DNA from: Zygnema cylindricum
Taxonomy: Eukaryota > Streptophyta > Zygnematophyceae > Zygnematales > Zygnemataceae
NCBI GenBank assembly: GCA_037447655.1
Contig: JBBHKE010000771.1
Location: 348,342-412,341 of the forward strand
Reading direction: 5' to 3'
Length of the DNA: 64,000 nucleotides
Shown here: positions 32,640-43,939 of the stretch, piece after piece
Numbering within the stretch: position 1 is the first letter of the stretch
How the letters are laid out: each line of letters opens with the position of its first letter
Notes under the pieces: model-generated
Told to the model about the DNA's origin: nothing
Database searches by the model: none
The model's input: only the letters and a program-made list of their open reading frames with translations
Position numbers and translations under genes: made by a program

Positions 32640-33430
32640 CTTATACGCGGTGTGGCGACCCAAATCGTTCATAGAAAAAGCAAAGGCAATAACATTTTGT
32701 AGAACGTCTTTCTGAAATTTTTATTCGGCCTTTGTTAGATTAGTGTCAAATTTCCACTTAGAAGCTTCAGGGTTGTCCGTTGTCATGGTTTCCATAGCTT
32801 GTCCTAAAGCCAACTACTCATCTGCGATAAGCGCTTGCTCTAACTCGTAAGCCGTAGGTGTTTGTTTAAGGCAATTCACCGAATGATTCCAGCTGCGTGT
32901 TGGAAAAGCAACAATCCAATTAGGAGTGGGTGGATCATGTATGAAACTTGCAAACTTGACAGCCGTGTATGCGGGAATACACCAAGACATATGTCTAGGA
33001 TTAAGGAAATCGTAGATAAAGATTTCCGAACAGGTGGAATTCGAAAAGGAAAAAAGAAAAATTGAAATGTGGTCCCTTAGAGAGTAGAATGGAAATATTT
33101 ACTAAGTGATGCATTCCCTCCCCCATCTGGTTGAGACGGATGTTTGTGAGAGTAGCGACCAATTTCAAACCTAACACCTAAAACAAAAAAAAGACTGAGG
33201 GTCCATGACACGACCTAATAAAGTGCATCTTTGACGTTTTGTAAGACCAGAAGCGGGTGTAATGCCATGGATGAAATGCATGAAGTGTTCTCGCTCAGTA
33301 AAGGTAGGCTCTTCGAGCTCGCTGGTATGAATGTTTCGGAGCATGTCAAGAGCGTCATTAGAAAATGTGTGTGAATGTGGGTAACAAACTAAGGGAGGAT
33401 GAACCTTAAAGGTTGACAGAAGACATTGAT
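32640..33430 (-). pseudogene. G2 methyltransferase C-terminus (motif X) and linker to RT
   Basis: Near 33,195-33,250 the minus strand encodes GLTKRQRCTLLGRVMDPQS, matching the motif X block of G1 and present once. Upstream, REHFMHFIHGIT-like sequence (33,260-33,300) matches EQEHLMYFVPN of G1. Single-copy status shows that the 96-bp duplication is private to G1. The rest of the segment aligns with the G1 linker. Confidence 0.65.
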
Positions 33431-34330
33431 ATTAAAATTTTTATGACAGTTCTTTTGAATGGAAGGCTGCCCCTTATAGAAAGGAAGCAGGGCAGTCTGA
33501 ATGTCCGTAAAAAGAAGACAAACTGACAAGTTGGCCTCACGGAGTTGACAAATGTTTATCACGTTCGTCCATTTAGAGAGAGCCCGATACGCTAACGAAC
33601 CATGGCGAGTGGCGTCAATATAAAGGGGCGGACCAATTAATTGTTTAATTCGTTGATAATCAGCCAGAACCGCAGGTCTTCAATCATTAAAGGACGCAAC
33701 ATTTTCCAAGATATATCCTATTGGATTATCTAAAGTTTGTAGAAAATGCAGCATGCGAACCAATTCAAAAAATAATTTAGTGCGGGGATTGACCAAACCA
33801 AAAAATTTCCCTGCCCGAGACATTCCTTAGCACTCCTATCCGCCAAAAACTAGATCGACCGGCCCAATTTCTAATAAGTGATGGTTCCTCACAATCTGGA
33901 TGTGTTGTGGGAGGGTAGTATGCATATGCTCGTATGTAGATTTTGGTAACAAATGCGGGTATTGGGTATAAAACAGATTACAATGATGTAATTGTGCTTT
34001 CTTTGCTAACGGATCAATCTCAACCGTATAATAAAATCAGATAAATAATCCATTCCGCAAACATGCTAGGAGGGAAGTGCCTATTCCAACGAAAAGGTAA
34101 AAAATAACCAATCCATTTGGATTAGGTTGCAATTGAACCGTATTATAATAAATGGGAAGAAACCTCGAAGAGTTTGTTGGGAGTGGGATTGGAGGAGAGA
34201 TCGGAGAAAGTGGAATTGACAAGGTTTTGATATAAATTCGGTCAAATTCGCTCGTATCTATAAGAAAACCTGTGTCACCGAAATTTTTAGTAAGTAAGAA
34301 CTATCGGGCTAATTTTCTTCAGCTCACAAT
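33431..34330 (-). pseudogene. C5 DNA methyltransferase domain of gypsy G2
   Basis: Homologous to the G1 enzyme. Motif I reads LVIFYLFVGIGTSLLA (34,065-34,120). Motif II has EIDPLAKKAQ (near 34,010). Motif IV reads VDLVFGG-stop-EC-stop-GMSRAGK, with the catalytic Cys codon at 33830-33832. The two stops are one transition away from TGG (Trp) and CAA (Gln). A GLVNPRTKLFFEL block, ENV (33,697-33,715) and DATRHGSLAYRALSKWTN (near 33,570-33,625) follow. Glu precedes the catalytic Cys, as in G1, so that residue is ancestral to both copies. Confidence 0.8.
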
Positions 34331-34533
34331 GAATGAAATATTTCAGCCCCCACCGAATTCCTTGAAAATGTAAGTATGGATATGGTCGAATTAGCCATAA
34401 AACGCATGGGCTCTTCAACAGATATTAGCAGAATACAGATTTTGCGTTCTGGGAAGTTAATAGGCCTATAAGAAAATGTCTTATCATGTAGGTCAAACTC
34501 AACTCCTTACACAAAATATAACGTCCTGTCCCA

Positions 34534-34800
34534 CTAGGCATTCATTGTCACTAAATTTAGTGACCAGAGCGTGAACCGTGATCTCAGCAAAGTTTGTGGT
34601 CGTTCGTTTTGGAACTTGAAAACAGACGGTTCCTTAGTGATTCTTAAGTCTTGCTCGGTTGTACCCGCTGATGTTAACAGGCGAGTAGAAGTGGATTGAT
34701 GCTTGTCTAGAGTTAGACTAAGCTTGAGTGCATAGCTACAGCCCAATATCACTCGCTTTGCACCCGTATCCATAAGAGGCAGGGAAGGGGCTATACCATC
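34534..34800 (-). pseudogene. Gypsy G2 aspartic protease
   Basis: The frame contains PLMDTGAKRVILGCSYALKLSL, with the retropepsin Asp-Thr-Gly intact (near 34,765-34,775), then HQSTSTRLLTSAGTTEQDLRI. It is collinear with the G1 protease and lies about 200 bases upstream of the methyltransferase region in the polyprotein direction. Confidence 0.8.
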
Positions 34801-35224
34801 AACAATGCACTATTCCCGTTATCGAAAAGACTAATATGAGGATCGAGGGAATTTTGTTCCTCTATCGAAATAGGCTAGTGGAAGCAAGATTTTTGTGCAG
34901 CTAAAGTGCTTGTAATGCGGCAGTTGCTGCTGAGCTATCGGAGGTAAAGGAGATAAAAGAGATTTTTGGTGAGTCGGAAATTATAGTCGATAGAATGCAC
35001 AACATTCATTCACGCGGTTTGCCTCGTATATAGTTCGATCCACCAGGTTAAAAGCTTCAAGCGCGAAGGTTGAAGCGATTTCAGGTAAGAAAAGAGAAGG
35101 TTCTTAAGTGAATGACAAAAGGATGATGTTTTACCGTCACGGCGGTGATCCGTCGAACCTTTGTAAAACGTAGCCTCTCGTTGTTAGATGGTAGAATATC
35201 CTAAGATTCGACCTGCCAACTTAG

Positions 35225-36767
35225 GGATGTGTAAAACTGTGCGAGTTATGCATGTAAAATGTGGCTTCATTTGAGTCATAAAGGATGCAAATCGTTCCTT
35301 CATCATAGCCGCCATTTGCGCTTGCATTTCCAAATGCTCTCTTTCTTCAGAATACCTTAGGTGTAGTGGTGTTTTTCTCTAGTTCTTTAACCGGTTGAAC
35401 AAGTTTTGCAGATCGAGCGGGAATGCCACCTATGTTAAATTGGTTCTGATAGGAAAATTATAGGTTCTACATATCACAACTTTAGACATAATGTTCGGTT
35501 TGCTTGCAATATGTACAGTTAGCAGTTTTGTCTGGAGACATTCGGGCATCATCCCCGTCTTCCCCCGTCGAAAACATAATCGGTTTCCAAGAGCAACAGG
35601 TGGGGTCGTCATAGGTAAGACTTTAAGAGGTCGTTATTAGGGCGAGGATTGTTCCACGGTGGAACAATCCATTCTTTCGAGACCGCTTTAAGACGGTATA
35701 GGCTTCCCACCAACAATTTTGCATTTCGTATTCCACGGCATGCTTGGCGGCTTGGTCGAAAGTGAACATCAAGCCGTAGGTTTGAGTCATGCTACTCTGG
35801 ATAAATTTCTTTGACTGACTCAAAAACAGTCCTACATATTTCTGGACATCTTCAGCATTCGACATTAAGTCTGGCAATGCTTCACGAAGAGTTTCCATAC
35901 GAGCACGCATGGTTGGGGCCGTCTCTCTTAATTTCTGTTCGAAGTTCATTAACTCACGAATTTGGTCAAGGTTTTGCATATGGTATTCCCCTTGCAACAT
36001 TTCAAACATCAGAGAGAGCGAATCCAATATAAGGATCGTCATCGCTTGTCTTGCTGCGATTCGAGCACGCAGCTATATGGAACTGTTACTGTATTTCTCC
36101 AATTACTGTTGTAATAACATCACCGTTGAGATCAAAGACTTTCGAAATAGCCGGTTGGTAGGAAATTTATGGTTGTCCTATGATACCAAAACTCCTAGTG
36201 AAAGCTGGAGAAAACTTTGTCATCGCATGGACACAATCATACTTGGGGGAATAAAGAGTAAATGCCAACCGTAAAGGTAACGGCCTAAAAGAGAGTTAGC
36301 GACCCATAGGTCAAACCGATTTTTGTACTGATATGCAAAATCACGCATTTAGGTATCGAATAACATTCGGAAATGAGATAAGGTCATGGTGTTATTCATT
36401 GTTCAAAAACACAAATGAAGCCGACCCACTCCCTCGTATGTGCAAGCCATTTCCAATAATAGAATGATTAGGGCTAATAATAAATTTGTAATTTGTGGAA
36501 ACTAAAAAGATAATGAATTCGAATTGGACCGGCCAAAAGAATCGTGGTGAGATTCTTCCTCGAAAAATGTGCAAAAGACCGATGATAAGAAAGATACTGA
36601 TGAGAGAGAAGATCGAACCGAAGGGAAAATTTGACCTGAGATATTAGGGAAAAGATGGTCCAAAAGACTAAGTAAATCTGATCGTCTTGATTCTGTGGGC
36701 CTAAACAGAGCCGACGATCGAGTGGTTCCGAAAAAATAATCGACATTATCTCAATCAGTGGGCATAA
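35225..36767 (-). pseudogene. Gypsy G2 Gag
   Basis: Capsid-like core in 35623-36042: MFEMLQGEYHMQNLDQIREL, MRARMETLREALPDLM, SNAEDVQKYVGLFL and EMQNCWWEAYTVLKR, a helical gypsy Gag pattern. Downstream, a CCHC zinc knuckle is visible at about 35,480-35,530 (CTYCKQTEHYV, stop, SC). The N-terminus starts with MPTD near 36,767, with the frame broken by a stop right after. The gene is longer and cleaner than in G1 because no copia LTR interrupts it. Confidence 0.75.
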
Positions 36768-39093
36768 AAATGATAAAACCAAATTACGACCTGATAGAAA
36801 AATCGATCTATACGATAGGATTCAAATGCCAAACCACACCACTCACTTGTCCAATCAGCCAATCAATCTCTAATAGGGCCTCGATGGCGAGATCTATCAG
36901 AAAGCAGTATTACGAAAACCTTATACCCTGCAAACAACGGGACAAGACCGAAAAGCCAGATCTATAAAGACAAATAACTTACTATCTAAGCACTCCCAAG
37001 TGCAAATCTAAAGCGGCACAATCCACAAAAAAACCAACCATTGTCTCTAATGGCAAGATCTCCGGAAGAAATCTCACACCAGGCAAAGCAAACTCAACCA
37101 AGGTCATTTATAGCCAAATAACAAGCATGGATGGCTGGACAAATGCAATGTTCAATACAAGTGGATTAACACTAATCCACCCCAGACACGATCCCTCTAT
37201 ACGATCAACCAACTACCTTAGCACGCGCCTGTACCCGCAAGGCATCGTGATACTTACATAACACTCTTAGCAATCTGGTGATTGGAAAGGGTGAACTGTG
37301 GTTGTTCACTACAACCGAAGTCTTGCAGAGCTCCCGAAAAAAAATCTGCTCCACTAACTCCACCCTATAGTGGAGTATGTCTCAATGTGAGCAAACGATG
37401 CCCCTTATAAAAACCAAAAAAATAGAGGAAACAAAAACCAGATACTTAAATTAGTGTAGTATATCGTTGGTCGAAAATTGGCTAATAAGATAAAAACATT
37501 AACCAACAAGCAAATGGTAATTATAAATGTAAAACTAGTAATAGATTTTTGGAGAAATGTATTTATAAATATATGTTGTTGATTTTTGAATATTTTTTTT
37601 TCTTTTTATTTTAACCAAAGAAAACTGAAATTGAAATAAAACATAATGAATTGAAAATAACAATGGAGAATGAGACAACAATTTTCAAGTGCAGGATACA
37701 AAGCAGATGGATGGTCACTAGGCCCCACGGTCTATTTATACTCCTTGATAGAGTTATCTTATTGATAATAATCTGAATTTACACTTAAATAAATTAAATC
37801 AAAACATAAACAACCGAGAAAGACAAACAAAAACTGAAAATGACAATATGCCCAATACTTATGAAGTTTGAGATAACCAAACTCAAAAAATGTACATAAG
37901 CCAAATAGAAATAAATACAAAGTCACAAGAAATAAAAACAACAAATCAATAATCCCAACATGCAATTTCCACTTACTAAAGTTTAGCCACAGCTGGGGAA
38001 AGAAGTTTGAGTCGTGAGAACGCGGTCTAAATCCACTCAAAAAGACGAGAAAGTGAAAAGAAACCGTGTAGGTCTTGGCCGAAGCCGTATAGATTAATAT
38101 GTAAGGCTTTAAAAGATATTGATAATGTAATCGAAACTAGACGCTTCACGGAAAGGCAGAAAATCACCTCTTAGCTATCTAGACAATTTACAAATAAAAA
38201 TATAGTTGCTGAAAATCCTCAATACTGAAAATAAATCAATAAATAATTATTGCACTTGAACACTGTGACCAGGAAATAATCTATAATAAACTAAATAACA
38301 AAAACTACGCCTAGCGAAAACCAGCAAATAAAAGTACAGAGTGCTATGCAAGTATTTGCGTCTTATTTCGATCTAGCCAATAAAATGCCCGAATCTTATG
38401 CCTTACGTTACACAATCTATAACCTACGGATTAAAACCCTTCATATCTACATATGAACGCATGAACCTCTAAATGGTTCATGATTTAAAATGGTCCATTC
38501 ACGTCGCTTCATCAGAACTGACAGCCGATTTGTTTGTCACTCGCGTTGACGGTCTAGATGTGATGTTACAAAAAATTGCATACTCTGCGTCGACGGCTAA
38601 GATGCTACTCCACACGAAATGATTAATATTTGCTGTCGGCCGAAATTCACGGGAGTGAAAGTTGGTACCTTATGATTATTTATACTGGCGCAAATTTGAA
38701 AATGAGTCTTCGGTGAATATTTCGGGAAATGAAAGTAGGTATGGTAGGATCGTAGGTACGGTCTACTTTGTCATCGCGCAAATTCCAAAAAATGTAAGTA
38801 GCACGGTTTACGTGAAAGATCGAATCCACCGTCGGCAAAAATCACGCAGAATATATATTGCACGGAAGACGTGAAATGACGAAATCCATCGTCGATGGAA
38901 ATCACGAAGATGTATGTGGTACGGTCCAACTCGTTATCGGCAGAAATAACGGCCAACGTAAATATGTACGGTCGGCCAACGTAACTATGTACGGCCCTTG
39001 AAAACCGAAATACACCAGGTTGCAAGTTAGTGTAGCGCTTGCGCGTCCTTAAACCTAAATACAAATATTTTAAATGGCAGACGAGATTCGACA
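36768..39093 (-). repeat. Gypsy-G 5' LTR and leader of G2
   Basis: Collinear with 27,507-29,835. The outer end lies near 39,093, where the minus strand begins TGTCGAATCTCG. A related copy near 62,370 begins TGTCGACC. The outer ~450 bases (38,560-39,010) are unusually rich in CG dinucleotides and contain degenerate ~60-bp subrepeats. The inner end and primer site are unresolved. Confidence 0.6.
38620..39005. repeat. CpG-rich degenerate ~60-bp subrepeats at the LTR edge
   Basis: Repeating units carry an accgtcggcaaaaatcacg-like core followed by a gtacgg block. Examples start near 38,827, 38,885 and 38,930, with weaker units upstream from 38,630 and two short units at 38,956-38,998. CG density is much higher than in the AT-rich surroundings. 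A related CG-rich edge is present at 29,510-29,760 and 62,120-62,310. Confidence 0.6.
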
Positions 39094-39840
39094 TGACAGG
39101 TTAAATGCGGTTTGATTTCGGCCGACATGATATTGCATGATAGACCGTCATCTATCATGGTTAAAAAGATGCTCAGCCATTCTTTCACTAGGATGTATGG
39201 TGCAATTGAAAATAGTTAGCGCTTTAATTGCAATCAACCAGGTCGTTTTTATTTGTAGAGAGAGAAATTATTTTCCAAACGAAAAAGGAATTCAAATACT
39301 CTGAATTTTTTTGTCCGATTCTAATCAGTCAAGCCATTTTCAAACTTAGATACCAGTTATTGGACAAAAACATCCTAAAGAACTCGGCGGGTCAACAAAT
39401 CCAAGTGATCGACCGTTTTAGCCATGCTTGTATACTATGGTTTCATTTCTACTATGATGGCCGCGATTTGACTTTTCATTATTGGTGTTATTGTGGCCAG
39501 CAGCTCAGCATTATTTCTCTCTCAGCAAGAAATTTAAAGGTATATACCTCTTTTTCGGTCTTCTTAGGTGGGCTGCCCGATTTTGCGGAACGAGTCAAAA
39601 TCTGGCCGTTGTGAATTTGATTTTGATACGAAAAGTTTCGATCGTTAATGTGACATCGGTAAACTTAAAGTTCTTTTTGATGATAATGGGTACATGTGAT
39701 CCACTTATCTAGGCACATGCGGACATGGTACCCTATTTTCCCATATTGGAAACATAATCGATATTTGATATTAACTGGCGCTTTTCATATGGTAAGGATA
39801 GCAAACATAAGTATTGGCTTTAATTTTTTTTTTTGCCAGC
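39094..39840 (-). pseudogene. Gypsy-G Gag fragment (G4)
   Basis: From about 39,425 to 39,835 the sequence follows the G Gag 3' region: a tggtttcatttctactatgatggccgcgattt block (compare 24,960-25,015 and 35,270-35,320), then the tgtgacatcggtaaac and acatgcggacatggtaccctattttcccat zinc-knuckle region. The coding strand is minus and full of stops. The plus-strand open frame at 39228-39614 is a shadow. The fragment is cut on the left by the G2 LTR and on the right by copia K. Confidence 0.55.
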
Positions 39841-39848
39841 TATTCTTA

Positions 39849-40331
39849 CTACAATGATCCATTTTTATATTTGTTAACTAGTGAGACCCAAATATGAGTG
39901 GAAAATCTAACATGAGGAAAAAAAATGGCAATGCCTTTCAGTACACATTTGTAAATTAAGAGCTTAACAACCTTCTTCTTATAATTCCAATTTTCATACT
40001 TTGACCATTCGGTTTGAATCTTTGTCACCATTTTTGGTTGTGTTTCTGTTGGTATCGACCTTGACAATAAAGTCATTTGAGATGGGACTTCTCTTTTTTT
40101 TTGTTCTTTGAGAATTTCCTCCCATTCCTCGCCATTATCGGTGATGGTAGTAGATGTTTTAGCGGTTGTAGTGGTGGAGAGGCTAAAAAAACAAATTCCT
40201 CCTAACCTTAGAGAACGTTGGTATCGAATTTGTTTGGACACTGTACCCCCTAGGTGATTCTCAAAAAGTTCCTCTTCCATCATCATTTTCGGATATAAAA
40301 AGTATGATCTATCAAATATGGTCACCCTACG
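39849..40331 (-). pseudogene. Copia K Gag fragment
   Basis: An open 158-codon frame starting MTIFDRSYFLYPKMMMEEEL. It aligns with the element E Gag (PTFNGSGFIYWEAMMMEALCEKRYWDIVSEQ) and continues with a TITDNGEEWEEI segment matching the E TVENDTQMWEDV block. The last ~50 residues match the E stretch AAKNFISKAPH. The reading frame remains open throughout, so decay here is limited. The ATG at 40325 may not be the original start, because in relatives Gag begins in the LTR. Confidence 0.7.
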
Positions 40332-40346
40332 GGGTGGGCTATAACT

Positions 40347-41239
40347 TGCAATTCTATGGTCTTCATTAACCCACAGAATGAGCAGCCGATGAAAATTATT
40401 ATTCTAAAATAATGTATGCCCTTTTTTGTTACTCCATGAATAATTGTAACGTTAGCACACAAGTATTCTGACCACCCTCACCTCGTGATGACTCGACTCC
40501 TCTGAGCAAAACGCGAAAAAAAATATTGAATTTTCTCTTCTAAGCAGTAAATTATGGTTGGTCGAAAATGACATTTATAGTTACAAACTCTCTTAGAAAG
40601 AGGTGCCTAAACTTCATCAAAACTTTGTCTGCTTACTCTGAGCTATCTACTATTAAAACGTTAGACCAATAAAAAAATTGTATTGTACAAAAAAATATAG
40701 TGGTTGATGTACTTTTTCTACGGCTATTGTACAATATGGCCTTGCGGGTAACGTCGTCAGATCAAAGCTATGGTTCCTCCTCTTATTTTCTATGGTGTTC
40801 TATAATGTAGTGTCATGTGACATCGCGTGACAGTGTCTCCAAATGTCGCCAAAAGTTCACTCCACTTTGACAAATATGAGGACGGTTGTCATATGAAATA
40901 TATTTACATGGTTTGATTTGCGTCCGTGCTCGTTGTTGGTTCATATATGTTTTTTCGTCAGTTTGTTCCGTTGAATGTATTCGTTAGTGGGTAACATTTT
41001 ATTAACGTATCAAACCCTATATGTATAACAATTTTTCTATGATTTGATAGATAGGGCGACATGCTCTCTGGACTGTATAGAATTTATGATCAAATCTAGG
41101 CCAGTCCAACATTTTGGCAAATACTAAGTCTACTAGTTTCTGACTAAGGAGGCAGCGATGGTTTGTCCCTGACCTTCTCTCAGTCTCTCTCGAGTCTTAT
41201 CAAAATGAAAAGTGAAATATCAATTATTTCTTTTCAACG
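40347..41239 (-). repeat. Family-T LTR of copia K
   Basis: Matches the E LTR in order: a cacagaatg end block (40,372), the ccaccctcacc block (40,473), the ctctcttagaaagagg repeat (40,588), the GTAC-rich core (40,680-40,735), a degraded tRNA-like part (41,045-41,110), the gaccttctctcagtctctctc block and a right end ttttcaacg. The primer-site remnant ggtgggctataact (40333-40346) follows on the minus strand. Confidence 0.7.
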
Positions 41240-42393
41240 TTTCCCCTCTGAATATTTTTTCGGATAAATGAGAGTGGGAGCGGCGAAAGTGGAGTCCAAC
41301 CGATAAACAAGTTTGGCTTTTTCCGATTGGGCACACCGTTTATCTACCATTTCCCATTCGAATTTTGACTGATGATGTTTCGACTTGATAATAGGCTGAT
41401 CCTTTTCAAGATTAATCCATGTTTTATATGTTGAACGAGGTCAAAGTTTATTGATCGAGAAAACAAAAATATCAGTATGAGGTAAAAGCGTACAACATAG
41501 TAATTCATGGTCGAAAGAAGTCAAACTAATACCAAATTTCCATTCCGAGGCTTTCGAGCTTTTAATGGATAAAACTTCCATTGTTTGAGCAAACGCTAAG
41601 TGTTCATCAACAATGGAAGATTTGTGGAATTTGTACGATATTAGAACTTGCTGAAGGCAACTCTTACACGTAAAATGCAACCGTCCAATGCGGTGTGGGA
41701 CAAAAAAACGATAGAATTGGGGATTGAACAACTATATAGACTAAGATTTTCCATAATATACGACCAGGTTAAAAAAAATGTAGATAGAGATTTCTTTAAT
41801 TGCAAGTATAGGACAAAAAAAATAAAAATGAAATGGGTTTCCGCGAGACTTGAAGAGTGGGAATGGCTGGAACGTGAAAGCGTATTCTTCCACACAGCTA
41901 GTTGCACGGGTTTATTTTAAGCTTAACGGTCAAAAGCAAGGTCTACCCCTAAAACAAATGATAATAACTCAAGATCCATCACCCTAACCAACAAGGTGTA
42001 GCGTTGTTTATCCGTAAGGCCAGGGGTCGTAGTACTACCTGGTATAAATTACACGAAATGCTCTTTTTTTTTGGCTGCAAGTTCCTCTAACTCTCTAGTG
42101 ATTTTATTTCAAAACATGCTTAAACAGTTATAAAAGTACCTATGTGAATTAGAATAAGACCCTAAAGTAAGAAAGGCTTTGAGTGGTTGACTGGATGCAT
42201 TACTACATTAGTTATGATGATAGTCAATTTCGACACTTGGCCGGACTTGGTGAAATGGAAATAAATCAGTCTAAATGTGACTAGTGGGAGGACTTACTGA
42301 TAAATTTGCCTCAAAAAGATGACCAACCTCAATCAGGTTGGTCGATTTGGAGCGAACTCGATTTGTAAGGGATCCATGTCGACCGGTGAAACT
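41240..42393 (-). pseudogene. Gypsy-G fragment G3 (end of methyltransferase to start of RT)
   Basis: The right part (42,300-42,390) matches the methyltransferase motif VIII region (gaccaacctcaatcaggttggtcgatttgg against G1 23,238-23,268). The middle (41,940-42,060) encodes the motif X block with LTDKQRYTLL and RVMDLE, in one copy. The left part (41,260-41,360) matches the RT start of G1 (21,990-22,070). It is a third, independent copy of the methyltransferase-RT junction. The plus-strand frame 41648-41920 is a shadow. Confidence 0.7.
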
Positions 42394-42803
42394 TTGAGGT
42401 CTCCATAGGCCTTCGGATTATGCAGCTTTTACCAAACCCCTAGGATAACCTGACCCCTTCTTGTTTCACCAAGAATTATTGCCACCCTCGCAGACAACAA
42501 CTTTGACTAACCTTATCTTGTGAAGACAAGACTCCCCTAAGTAAATAACAAAAACAATCAGGTGATTTGCTCCACGAGCATTAAGTTATAGATGGTCAAA
42601 GATGACATTTTCTATAAGAGTACTCTTAAAGAGAGACGAATATCTCAAATTTGCCTAAGTCCTAAACCCCTCTCTAAACCTTTAACTACTAGAGTACATC
42701 ACAAATCAAAATCTTGTATCGTACAAAAAGGTATTGTGCTGGTGTATTTTCTGTACGGCCATTATTAGGCATATCAAAGAAATTGACGCTTGCCATATCT
42801 TGC
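42394..42803 (-). repeat. Family-T LTR of copia H, left part
   Basis: Matches the family-T LTR from the gaggtctccataggcc end through the ccaccctcgcagac block and the GTAC-rich core (42,718-42,768). It stops where copia C begins. Its continuation is at 46,458. The two halves together make one LTR of roughly the family length. Confidence 0.65.
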
Positions 42804-42889
42804 TTAGTTTTGGTGCATTTCAAAGATGGCACAAGCCAATGAGGTAGTGACGTGAATCACTTGATGTGGTCTTTGTTGATTTGAGATAG
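42804..42889 (-). pseudogene. Copia C Gag stub
   Basis: The frame reads MATAGASIFSSMAPPISNQQ (start within the LTR, ATG near 42,931) and runs on to 42,804. The SSMAPPI part occupies the place of QVMGPPS in element E, just after the inferred LTR end. It supports the pattern of Gag starting inside the LTR. Confidence 0.45.
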
Positions 42890-43862
42890 GTGGTGCCATT
42901 GAAGAAAAAATAGAAGCACCGGCAGTTGCCATAATAATCAAATTACACAAAAAAGAAACTCTTACGAAATCCCACAAAAGACCAACTTCACAATAAAACC
43001 CCAAGCAAATCAGATATACCCTAGGTCTGTAAGTTTGAAAAAAATATAGAATATTCAACAAATAAATCACTTGCAAAATTTCACATGGTTCTACCCAAAG
43101 ATCACTATGACCTTGTAATTCAAAAAAACCCAAAAACTTCTTCGCATTTTTTCTACAAGGAATCTTACACTACAAATTAATCTAAGTCCTACATATACAA
43201 GTGGGCCTAAAACTGATCACATGGTACCACAATTACCGTGGTTGGTTGTTACACCAATCTTGATTAAAACAAAAACCCCGCCGTCAATTGTACACAAATA
43301 TTTACATTAACTTAGGAACGACAACCGCTAAAATAAAATAGTACGCGGTCAAAGTTTGTCTGCTGAAATGACGGGCAGTCAATATTTCTCTTCCAAAATG
43401 ACGGCGGACTCAGTCCACGGTCCGCGCATTCTTTCATCATCGAAGATAAACCTCCACGTGTAAATCTGGTCCCCAAATGAAACTGTACTTCTTCGTCTGA
43501 AACAACCAAACTTGACTTCCTCACGGACCAACAAGTGTGCGTGAAATGCACCAAATGTGTGTACTCCCTTTGGAGATACATACAACACTAAATCTTGTCT
43601 TCGACAATTCATCCTGCACACAAAATAACTAAGTCCAAAACATCTTTCTTACACAAACTGTTATGGTTGCTGTGGGTGCTTTGATTAGCCAACGCAATTG
43701 TGATATAAGAGCAACGTAGCTGCGATGTTAGACTAGCGCAACATGGAGCGTACTAACGAAATATAGCGAAACGTAAAGGTTTCAACTGTGTGGTCAAACT
43801 TAGCGCAGCATGGCAACATAGCAACAAGATATAGAGAGGACTAAAGGTTTCCAAAAACAACA
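42890..43862 (-). repeat. LTR of copia C (left copy)
   Basis: The right end reads ggtttccaaaaacaaca (43846-43862), giving TGTTGTTTTTGG as the LTR start on the minus strand, next to a polypurine-type tract (gaga-rich on the minus strand, 43863-43890). It matches the right copy at 46,020-46,457 over about 440 bases and is distantly related to the D/F LTR. The 3' end of the LTR is placed by alignment only. Confidence 0.65.
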
Positions 43863-43939
43863 CTCTCCTAAACGTTTAGACTCTCTCAGCCACTTAGTCC
43901 ACTTTCCTCCCTAATTTAGGTGGACTTTCTTTCCTAATT

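Larger units (their letters stand above)
29836..39093 (-). mobile_element. Gypsy retrotransposon G2 with DNA methyltransferase
   Basis: Second and more complete member of the G family, minus strand. From right to left: LTR and leader (36.8-39.09 kb), Gag, zinc knuckle, protease, methyltransferase, RT, RNase H, integrase (30.5-31.1 kb), and a short terminal region reaching the LTR shared with G1. The order Gag-PR-MTase-RT-RH-IN is identical to G1 where they overlap. Multiple stops and frameshifts inactivate it. RT YIDD, protease DTG and the first integrase Asp remain. Confidence 0.85.
39849..41239 (-). mobile_element. Copia K 5' end (family-T LTR plus Gag)
   Basis: A family-T LTR (40347-41239), a degraded half-tRNA primer site (40332-40346) and about 480 bases of Gag, truncated at 39,848. 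It sits between two gypsy-G fragments. The order of those fragments does not fit a single gypsy, so K marks a junction between two G remnants, not a simple insertion. Confidence 0.65.

Noticed and set aside
39228-39614. 128-codon plus-strand ORF
   Set aside because: It overlaps a gypsy-G Gag fragment that reads on the minus strand and is collinear with G1 and G2 there.
41648-41920. 90-codon plus-strand ORF
   Set aside because: It is the antisense shadow of the gypsy G3 linker between methyltransferase and RT.
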